DNA of 6,789 bases from Treponema sp. (GTDB lineage Bacteria > Spirochaetota > Spirochaetia > Treponematales > Treponemataceae), in NCBI GenBank assembly GCA_017963165.1, contig JAGCTZ010000060.1, positions 1 to 6,789 of the forward strand. The letters are read 5' to 3'. Position 1 is the stretch's first letter, and every line of letters begins with the position of its first letter. Below, piece after piece: positions 1 through 4,781 of this stretch. The notes beneath the pieces were generated by a model. That model was given only the letters and a program-made list of their open reading frames with translations, searched no databases and was not told the origin of the DNA. The translations under genes and the position numbers were made by a program.

Positions 1-258
1 AATTGTGATGAATGGTCCGCAACTTGCAAGTGTAAACTGTGCCAGTCCACCTGTAAGGTTAGGCATCAATGCATTTAATTCACAGATTGAAAGTGCTGTC
101 AAAATATTGAAAGCACAGGCAATCGACATTGTTATTATAAAAGGCAAACCAAGTATACTTGCTCCCTGGCCGATTGAAAGCAGACAACTAGTTGCAACAA
201 TCAACCCGACGCCAGTAGCAATAACACTCGGCAGACCTAATTTCTTTTCATCTGCCAT
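1..258 (-). CDS. APC-type amino acid/amine permease, N-terminal part (cut by window edge)
   Basis: Only the first 86 residues are present; the gene runs off the left edge. The translation begins MADEKKLGLPSVIATGVGLI and continues with two hydrophobic segments (about residues 11-32 and 36-58). The pattern GLxxVIATGVGLIVATSCLLSIGQG, followed by a second helix and an ELN..MPN.TGG loop, is that of the first two transmembrane segments of APC-superfamily amino acid/amine transporters. The start is fixed by an AGGAGA ribosome binding site that overlaps the TAG stop of the RidA-like gene, leaving only 9 bases between the genes, so the two are probably translationally coupled. As the last visible gene of the cyclodeaminase-PII-RidA unit, it most likely imports the substrate of the oxidase encoded upstream. 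That role is inference; the family call is fairly secure, the substrate unknown. Confidence 0.8.
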   Translation of the reverse strand, partial: MADEKKLGLPSVIATGVGLIVATSCLLSIGQGASILGLPFIITMSIACAFNILTALSICELNALMPNLTGGLAQFTLASCGPFITI

Positions 259-267
259 ATAGTTCTC

Positions 268-666
268 CTATTCTTCTAATTCAGTTCCAATTGCAGCCGA
301 CATTTCAACTTCTACCAGTTGTGTCGGCCTGTTAAGTTTTGCAATTGTAACGCCAGTACATAAAGGCATAACATCGTGAAATATTTCTGTATAAGCAGCC
401 ATTCCAGCCTTTTCGAATTCCGGAGTCTGAAAGATTCTTACTTCAAAAACATCTTCTTTCTTTCCGCCAGCCTGTTCTATAATCTTGACCTGTTTTTCAA
501 GAATATATTTGAGCTGAGCATAAGAATCTCCTTCTCCATATACGGAACCATCAGGCTGAACTGCTGTTGTTCCACCTACAAAAATAAAATCACCTATGCG
601 GACTGCACGGGAGTAACCAGCTTTCTGTTCCAGCGGTGCTCCCGATGAATAGTTCTTTCTTTTCAT
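268..666 (-). CDS. RidA/YjgF/YER057c/UK114-family protein lacking the catalytic Arg
   Basis: The protein has 132 residues, normal for RidA proteins (about 125-135). It shows the family pattern: a YSRAVRIGDFIFVGG strand early (about 18-32), the amphipathic helix YAQLKYILEKQVKIIEQAGG (49-68), VFEVRIF, and the C-terminal strand LVEVEMSAAIG (117-126). True RidA enzymes hydrolyse reactive enamines/imines formed by PLP enzymes or amino acid oxidases, using an Arg (E. coli Arg105) that grips the substrate carboxylate. By my hand alignment that position is Cys103 (PLCTGVTIAKL), so this is probably one of the Rid subfamilies without the standard deaminase activity, or it acts on an imine without a carboxylate, as from an amine. 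Its ATG follows the PII stop codon directly (TAAATG), with GGAGA inside the PII gene as ribosome binding site. An imine product of the nearby flavoenzyme would explain its presence. Confidence 0.9.
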   Translation of the reverse strand: MKRKNYSSGAPLEQKAGYSRAVRIGDFIFVGGTTAVQPDGSVYGEGDSYAQLKYILEKQVKIIEQAGGKKEDVFEVRIFQTPEFEKAGMAAYTEIFHDVMPLCTGVTIAKLNRPTQLVEVEMSAAIGTELEE

Positions 667-1032
667 TTATTTCTCCGTTGACAGCAGGGCATCCATACCT
701 TCTTCTCCAGTACGAACACGAACAATATTTGTAACATCAGAAACAAAAATCTTTCCATCTCCAATGTGACCTGTGTAAAGTTCTTTTTTCAGGAACTCAA
801 TTACATCAGGGACTTCATCAGTTGGAACAACCATCATTACAACTTCCTTTGGAAGAAGCTGGATTTCCTTTTTTTCTTCAACTTCAAATTCCTGAGTTCC
901 ATGCTGAACACCACAACCCAATACCTGATAAACTGTCATACCAGTAATTCGGAATTTTCCCAAAGCACTTTGAAGGGCTGCAATTTTTGAAATACCTGTA
1001 ATTACTTCTACTCGACTAAACTTTTCTTCCAT
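667..1032 (-). CDS. PII-family (GlnB/GlnK-like) signalling protein with an atypical T-loop
   Basis: The 121 residues align without gaps to GlnB/GlnK, shifted by four. Seen are GMTVYQV (31-37), the B-loop TGHIGDGKIFV (87-97) and the C-loop VRVRTGEEGMDAL (104-116). Positions that bind ATP/ADP and 2-oxoglutarate in characterised PII proteins are kept: Gln43 (Gln39 in GlnB), Lys62 (Lys58), Lys94 (Lys90) and Arg105/Arg107 (Arg101/103). The T-loop (about 41-60) keeps the usual length but reads GTQEFEVEEKKEIQ; the uridylylated Tyr51 is Lys55 and Tyr46 is Glu50, so control by GlnD-type uridylylation is unlikely. PII trimers normally sense nucleotides and 2-oxoglutarate and plug or bind a partner, often a membrane transporter. 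Here the neighbours are a RidA-like protein and an APC permease rather than amtB or glutamine synthetase. An AAGGAG site precedes the ATG. Confidence 0.93.
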   Translation of the reverse strand: MEEKFSRVEVITGISKIAALQSALGKFRITGMTVYQVLGCGVQHGTQEFEVEEKKEIQLLPKEVVMMVVPTDEVPDVIEFLKKELYTGHIGDGKIFVSDVTNIVRVRTGEEGMDALLSTEK

Positions 1033-1074
1033 AAATAATCTCCTTTTTCTGTGATATCTTTATCATCAGTTTTT

Positions 1075-2214
1075 TTATCTTAAATCTGGTGTCTCCCACA
1101 GATTTAACTTTGTACCAATACCTTTTTCCAAGGCATTTCGATAAACAATTGTTCCCCAGGCAACATCTTCAACCGGCATACCACCAACTGAATAAACTAC
1201 GATTTCCTTTGGATCACGATGTACAGGTATTTTTCCTGTCAGGATATCTCCCAAATCATCAATCTGTTCACGCTTCATCTTGCCTTCTGCAATCAGATCT
1301 TCAACATGAACTGCAGGAATTGGAACAGTCTTATAAGCTTCTGGCGCATATTCTTCTTCCCAAGCTTCATACAAGGCAATATTGTCTGTTACAGTTCTTG
1401 CTCTGTTGATTATGAAGTCATCATCAAATCTAAGAGCTGCTGTGGAGCTGATGATTGAACCTGGCTTTATCCACTCTTCCTTGATGTATGGATAAATACT
1501 TGTATCGCCGGTAGTTGGTGTAGATGTGCTGACAGAAATAATATCTGCATCTCTACAAGCTTCTTCTATTGTATCTACTGCATATACTTCTTTTACTGAC
1601 GGATAATCCTTCTTTGCGTCAGCAATAAATTTTTCAAGGCTTGCCTTACCTCGGCCTTTTACCTTGATAACTTCAATTCCTGGTCGTACTGCCATTGCCG
1701 CTGCAAGAGCTGTCTTGCTCATAACTCCAGGTCCTACAATTCCAATTACCTTAGAATCTTCTGGAGCAAAATACTTATAACCAACTCCCGGAACTGCACC
1801 TGTTCGATAAGCAGAAAGAATGTTTGCACTCATATAAGCCAAAGGTGCTCCAGTATCCTTATCATTCAAAGTCAGCATAAGAATTGAACGTGGTAGCCCC
1901 TTTTCCCTGTTTTCTGCGTTTGAGCCATACCATTTCATTCCTGCCATATCAAATTTTCCACCAAGATATGCAGGCATTGCCATAAAGCGGCGGTCTGGAC
2001 CATCTACAGGCATTTCTGGGAATGGTGAACTTGCCGGGAAGGTAACCATTGTTCCGTGAGAGTTACCATTTGCACCTCCCATTCTGTAGTTTCCAACTTT
2101 CATAAGCTTGAACATCTCTTCCATTGCTTCGATGCAGCCCTTCATATCTTTTACCCCAGCTGCAATCATGTCCTGTTCATTAAGATATAAAAAGTCAATT
2201 TTTGGGTATGCCAT
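1075..2214 (-). CDS. Ornithine cyclodeaminase/mu-crystallin family protein (possible amine-oxidation partner)
   Basis: The protein has 379 residues, slightly longer than classical ornithine cyclodeaminases (about 330-350). Family hallmarks are KWYGSNAENREKGLP (94-108), LNDKDTGAPLAYMSANILSAYRTGA (116-140), a Rossmann loop GIVGPGVMSKTAL (158-170) expected to hold NAD(P), and LGDILTGKIPVHRDPKEIVVYSVGG (321-345). Members act as ornithine cyclodeaminases, alanine or opine dehydrogenases, or delta-1-pyrroline-2-carboxylate reductases. The GDCPGKTEL-type segment holding the catalytic Asp of ornithine cyclodeaminase is not recognisable; the matching stretch reads SSTAALRFDDDF (257-266), so plain cyclodeaminase activity is doubtful. 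From memory, close relatives carry the database name tyramine oxidase subunit B, but I cannot verify that or its basis. It leads the unit with PII, RidA and permease. The start has an excellent AAGGAGG site (2227-2221), six bases away, just after an intrinsic terminator. Confidence 0.85.
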   Translation of the reverse strand: MAYPKIDFLYLNEQDMIAAGVKDMKGCIEAMEEMFKLMKVGNYRMGGANGNSHGTMVTFPASSPFPEMPVDGPDRRFMAMPAYLGGKFDMAGMKWYGSNAENREKGLPRSILMLTLNDKDTGAPLAYMSANILSAYRTGAVPGVGYKYFAPEDSKVIGIVGPGVMSKTALAAAMAVRPGIEVIKVKGRGKASLEKFIADAKKDYPSVKEVYAVDTIEEACRDADIISVSTSTPTTGDTSIYPYIKEEWIKPGSIISSTAALRFDDDFIINRARTVTDNIALYEAWEEEYAPEAYKTVPIPAVHVEDLIAEGKMKREQIDDLGDILTGKIPVHRDPKEIVVYSVGGMPVEDVAWGTIVYRNALEKGIGTKLNLWETPDLR

Positions 2215-2231
2215 GTTAATCCTCCTTCTAG

Positions 2232-2274
2232 AAACAAAAAAGGCGCCGGATTTTCAAAATAATCCAGCGCCTTT
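2232..2274 (-). terminator. Intrinsic terminator between the regulator and the cyclodeaminase-like gene
   Basis: On the minus strand AAAGGCGCTGGATT (2274-2261) pairs with AATCCGGCGCCTTT (2252-2239): 14 base pairs with one U-G and an 8-base loop. A T-tract TTTTTTGTTT (2241-2232) overlaps the end of the stem. It should end the regulator mRNA 88 bases past its stop. It also lies only 5 bases before the AAGGAGG site of the next gene, so no promoter fits between them. Confidence 0.87.
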
Positions 2275-2306
2275 GCTTTGCCCTTGTTTTTATAACTTAT
2301 GAATGG

Positions 2307-2312
2307 ATTCTA
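2307..2312 (-). promoter_or_regulatory. -10 element of the cyclodeaminase-PII-RidA-permease promoter
   Basis: TAGAAT matches TATAAT at five of six positions. The hexamer 17 bases upstream (AATTAT) is not a -35. The expected start is near 2300, giving a leader of about 86 bases that includes the terminator at 2274-2232. A second possible -10, TATAAA at 2294-2289 with a weak TTTGTA 16 bases upstream, would start near 2282. Confidence 0.45.
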
Positions 2313-2333
2313 CAAATTATCTCCAATGTATAA

Positions 2334-2351
2334 TTGTAAAAAAAGGAACTA
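2334..2351 (-). promoter_or_regulatory. Candidate activator site B upstream of the cyclodeaminase-PII unit
   Basis: On the minus strand this reads TAGTTCCTTTTTTTACAA, 16 of 18 identical to site A. The internal TTTACA is again exactly 22 bases from a -10 hexamer (TAGAAT, 2312-2307). Two further TAGTT cores lie just upstream at 2364 and 2383 (minus-strand starts), partly inside the end of the regulator gene; their spacing (13 and 19 bases) is irregular and may be chance. Confidence 0.6.
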
Positions 2352-2361
2352 TTTATTCAAA

Positions 2362-3186
2362 CTAAATATTTTTAATAGAACTAATATATTTTTTGTTTTC
2401 TACTTCTTCCGCATATTCTCCTGGAGTCTTTCCGGAAAACTCCTTGAATTCATGAATAAAATGAGCCTGATCATAAAAATTATATTCTGAAGCAATACTT
2501 GTAAAACTGTCTCCAATTCCCTTGTTCATATCATCTAATAAAAACTGAAATTTTATAGAATTACAAAGCTGTTTAGCACTTAAGCCAAGTTCTTTATCAA
2601 AAATCTTGTTGATATATCTGGAAGAATAGCCGGACAATTCTTCTAATTCGCGGACTTTTACTATTCCCTTACGTTGAATAATTAAATCTGAAATCTGCTT
2701 GAATAAAGTATCTTTGGTATCTCCATTTTCATAAGCCTGGAACTTTGAATATTCCTGTAAAAAGGTTAGCATGCGGCTGTTAAAATTCTTTTGTTCGCCC
2801 ATTTTTTTACAGAAGTCTCTGGTAGAAGGTAAATCATCTAATATAACGATATTTCCAACTAATTCCTTTGGGGTATATTCTTTTACAAATTTTGTAACAC
2901 TTGGCTGAAGTCTGACACCAAAATAGTCTGCATTCTTTTTGACTGAAAAAGTACGCTTTTCAACTGTAATTCCAATCAGATGTGTTCTCACACTTCCATC
3001 TTTATATTCAAAGATTAAATTACTGCAGCTGTCTACTAATAAAGGCAGTGTAATATCCTGACTTGAATTATTTGAAAAACTGAAGAAATGTGAAATGCCA
3101 TTTTCGATTAATATATGCTGACAGAAGTTATCTGATTCCATAACAAAATATGGCTGAATTGAAATAAGGGCCTGGTTCTTTTTCAT
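2362..3186 (-). CDS. AraC/XylS-family transcriptional regulator
   Basis: The 274-residue protein has an N-terminal beta-rich sensor half (about 1-125) and a C-terminal AraC DNA-binding domain. The first helix-turn-helix is about residues 178-203 (VRELEELSGYSSRYINKIF) and the second about 228-258, ending in the hallmark FKEFSGKTPGEY. The N-terminal half, with PLLVDSCSNLIFEYKDG (48-64) and GVRLQPSVTKFV (90-101), resembles the sensor domain found on many short AraC regulators (DUF6597-like, by memory). Regulators of this type usually activate nearby catabolic operons in response to a small molecule. It lies between the two enzyme units, both preceded by the same 18-base element, so it is the obvious candidate to bind it. 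It has its own promoter and a short ribosome binding site (AAAGGA, 3200-3195) directly after a terminator T-tract. Confidence 0.93.
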   Translation of the reverse strand: MKKNQALISIQPYFVMESDNFCQHILIENGISHFFSFSNNSSQDITLPLLVDSCSNLIFEYKDGSVRTHLIGITVEKRTFSVKKNADYFGVRLQPSVTKFVKEYTPKELVGNIVILDDLPSTRDFCKKMGEQKNFNSRMLTFLQEYSKFQAYENGDTKDTLFKQISDLIIQRKGIVKVRELEELSGYSSRYINKIFDKELGLSAKQLCNSIKFQFLLDDMNKGIGDSFTSIASEYNFYDQAHFIHEFKEFSGKTPGEYAEEVENKKYISSIKNI

Positions 3187-3200
3187 GGGAAAAATCCTTT

Positions 3201-3255
3201 AAAATAAAAAAAAGTGCAAAGGTATATATGGGGTTACCCAAGTACACCTTTGCAC
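3201..3255 (-). terminator. Intrinsic terminator between the oxidoreductase unit and the regulator ORF
   Basis: On the minus strand GTGCAAAGGTGTA (3255-3243) pairs with TATACCTTTGCAC (3226-3214): 13 base pairs including one G-U. The loop of 16 holds an inner GGG/CCC pairing. TTTTTTTTATTTT (3213-3201) follows. It ends the four-gene oxidoreductase unit about 50 bases after its stop. It also lies downstream of the regulator promoter, and its T-tract abuts the regulator's AAAGGA ribosome binding site. Confidence 0.85.
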
Positions 3256-3260
3256 CAATG

Positions 3261-3278
3261 TTCCAAAGTATGCTGGAA
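3261..3278. promoter_or_regulatory. Inverted repeat over the regulator gene -10 (possible operator)
   Basis: TTCCA (3261-3265) and TGGAA (3274-3278) form an imperfectly filled 18-base inverted repeat straddling the -10. On the minus strand TTGGAAC (3266-3260) just after the -10 also recurs in the reverse complement of site A. Either could serve autoregulation. Arms of five bases are short, so chance is a real possibility. Confidence 0.3.
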
Positions 3279-3295
3279 AAAGAACCCTTTGTCAA
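3267..3295 (-). promoter_or_regulatory. Sigma-70-type promoter of the AraC-family regulator gene
   Basis: On the minus strand a perfect TTGACA -35 (3295-3290) is followed by exactly 17 bases and CATACT (3272-3267), four of six to TATAAT. The expected start is near 3260, only about 5 bases before the terminator stem and 74 bases before the regulator ATG. This promoter needs no activator, as expected for a regulator gene expressed at a basal level. Confidence 0.72.
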
Positions 3296-3304
3296 TTTCT
3301 TTTG

Positions 3305-4450
3305 CTATTTTGCCGGCTTGAATCTGTCGTATCTCAATGGACTGATATCTGCCGGGCAGGAACCTGTACAGATTAATTCTGCAATGTTGTAAGCTGCTGC
3401 AGGTCCAATTCCAAAACCATGTCCTGTAAAACTACATTCAACATACAGCCCAGGAACTTCATCTACCTTACTTACTGTTGCACATCCATCCACACAGAAA
3501 TCTCCATATCCGCCCCAGGCGCGAACAATCTTTGCATTTTCCAGCATTGGGAAATACCCCAGGATTCCACGGCTTGTTGCACTAATCATACTTGAACCAA
3601 CCAGTGGATATGAATCATCTATATGAGCAGGACATTCATCAAAACCATCTGTTCCACCCATTACAAAAGAACCATGCTTTGTCTGATGTCCGTAGAAATC
3701 GGCCATGGCAGTACCAAGCATTTGTCTGAACATCTGAGGTTCAGCTTCTGTAACAAGACAAGTAAGCGCACGTTTATGCATTGGAATAGTTATTCCTACA
3801 GTTTCAAGAATTGCATTACTTTCATAACCTGCAGCAACTACTACAGTCTCGGCTTCAAAGAATGTTTTTTCATCACCTTCTCCAGCTTCAACACCTGTAA
3901 TCTTGCCAGCTCTGGTAACAATTCGGCTCACAGGAGCTCCTGTTATAAAATCAGTTCCCAATTCACGAGCCTTTTTATAATATCCCAAAGTTGTAGTCAG
4001 AGGGTTTGCATGACCGTCTGTCGGACACCAGGAAGCACAGGTAACTTCATCACTTAAATAAGGATTAATCTTTTTTACTTCTGCAGCATCAATCATTTTT
4101 ACTTCGACACCGCAGGCATTCGCTCCATCAGCGAGTTTCTGCAAAATAGCCTTATGCTGATCATTTTTACCTAAACGTAAGTTTCCTTCCTGAGTGTATT
4201 CTGTATCAACTCCAAGTTCTTCACTTAAGGTTGGCCAGATATTCTGAACTCCCCATTTCATTAATGGTAATTCTTTTGGGTTACGTCCTGATTGTCGCAC
4301 TCCACCACCATTGCGGCTGGAACCACCGTTTCCAATATAATCACTTGCTTCAAGAACAATTACTTTTTTTCCTTTCTTTGCAAGATAATAAGCTGTAGCG
4401 TTTCCTACTATTCCAGCACCTATAACTATAACATCAGCCTTTGTCATCAT
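3305..4450 (-). CDS. DAO-fold FAD-dependent amine/amino acid dehydrogenase, presumed catalytic subunit (HcnC/sarcosine oxidase beta-like)
   Basis: The 381-residue protein begins with an FAD-binding Rossmann motif (DVIVIGAGIVG, 6-16), with Glu34 at the end of the second strand for the ribose. It has the DAO-family segment GGSSRNGGGVRQSGR (42-56), VVVAAGYES (203-211), and the C-terminal flavin motif FTGHGFGIGPAAAYNIAELI (341-360). This family (glycine oxidase, sarcosine oxidase beta, HcnC, proline/hydroxyproline dehydrogenase) oxidises a C-N bond to an imine. The usual WAG...TPD..P region reads RAWGGYGDFCVDGCATVSK (310-328), so the substrate pocket differs from textbook members. A longer reading from a TTG at 4471 exists, but GGAGGT (4464-4459), eight bases before ATG 4450, decides the start. 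Only one base separates it from the BFD-like gene stop. It likely passes electrons to the two upstream subunits. Confidence 0.92.
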   Translation of the reverse strand: MMTKADVIVIGAGIVGNATAYYLAKKGKKVIVLEASDYIGNGGSSRNGGGVRQSGRNPKELPLMKWGVQNIWPTLSEELGVDTEYTQEGNLRLGKNDQHKAILQKLADGANACGVEVKMIDAAEVKKINPYLSDEVTCASWCPTDGHANPLTTTLGYYKKARELGTDFITGAPVSRIVTRAGKITGVEAGEGDEKTFFEAETVVVAAGYESNAILETVGITIPMHKRALTCLVTEAEPQMFRQMLGTAMADFYGHQTKHGSFVMGGTDGFDECPAHIDDSYPLVGSSMISATSRGILGYFPMLENAKIVRAWGGYGDFCVDGCATVSKVDEVPGLYVECSFTGHGFGIGPAAAYNIAELICTGSCPADISPLRYDRFKPAK

Positions 4451-4451
4451 T

Positions 4452-4766
4452 TTATAATACCTCCGAAGCAAGCGTTTTCATTTCTGTTGGTCTTATAGGC
4501 CCTCGGCTTGTAGCCGGATTAATAAGAGCAGGACTTACTTTTTGTTCTGCTGCAACTATTCCTTTTACAAGCTTAGAACAAGTCTGCCCCTGACAAAGCC
4601 CCATACCTGCTCTTAAATATCTTCTTATCTCCTGCATTGTAAACATTCCAGCATGAACAGCTTTTCTTATTTCGCCTTTTGTAATTTCTTCACAACGGCA
4701 GATAATCATGTCATCATCTGGCATTGGAACAAATTCTCCTATATCTCTTGATCTGTCATTCATCAT
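4452..4766 (-). CDS. Stand-alone BFD-like [2Fe-2S] protein
   Basis: The small protein (104 residues) has cysteines Cys23, Cys25, Cys58 and Cys63 in the pattern C-X-C-X32-C-X4-C, within MIICRCEEITKGEIRKAV and RAGMGLCQGQTC. This is the BFD-like [2Fe-2S] domain found in HcnB, nitrite reductases, and sarcosine/opine/hydroxyproline oxidase complexes, where the CQGxxC form is usual. In HcnB-type proteins it is fused to the C-terminus of the FAD subunit; here it is a separate gene between the two FAD subunits, 15 bases after the upstream stop. It probably relays electrons between the flavins. The start is ATG 4766 or the adjacent ATG 4763; AAGGAGA (4780-4774) suits either. The tail beyond residue 70 (SPALINPATSRGPIRPTEM) resembles the linker that follows this domain in such complexes. 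Confidence 0.9.
   Translation of the reverse strand: MMNDRSRDIGEFVPMPDDDMIICRCEEITKGEIRKAVHAGMFTMQEIRRYLRAGMGLCQGQTCSKLVKGIVAAEQKVSPALINPATSRGPIRPTEMKTLASEVL
4459..4464 (-). promoter_or_regulatory. Ribosome binding site deciding the start of the DAO-fold subunit
   Basis: GGAGGT lies inside the last codons of the BFD-like gene, eight bases before ATG 4450. It supports that ATG (or the next one, 4447) over the in-frame TTG at 4471, and implies translational coupling to the BFD-like gene. Confidence 0.85.
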
Positions 4767-4781
4767 ACAGCGGTCTCCTTT

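Noticed and set aside
5..262. Plus-strand open frame at the left edge
   Set aside because: The minus-strand reading gives a convincing permease N-terminus with a good ribosome binding site; the plus frame is its shadow.
1033..1074. Small hairpin (TGATA/TATCA) between the cyclodeaminase-like and PII genes
   Set aside because: It is a five-pair AT-rich stem without a T-tract, neither a terminator nor a recognisable regulatory RNA; the genes appear co-transcribed.
3201..3255. Riboswitch or T-box in the regulator leader
   Set aside because: The leader is under 80 bases with a single stem and no conserved aptamer or T-box sequence that I can see; only terminator geometry is supported.
3623..4057. 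144-residue open frame on the plus strand
   Set aside because: It lies wholly inside the DAO-fold gene, its product is rich in Ser/Cys/His with no recognisable domain, and there is no ribosome binding site. It is an antisense shadow.
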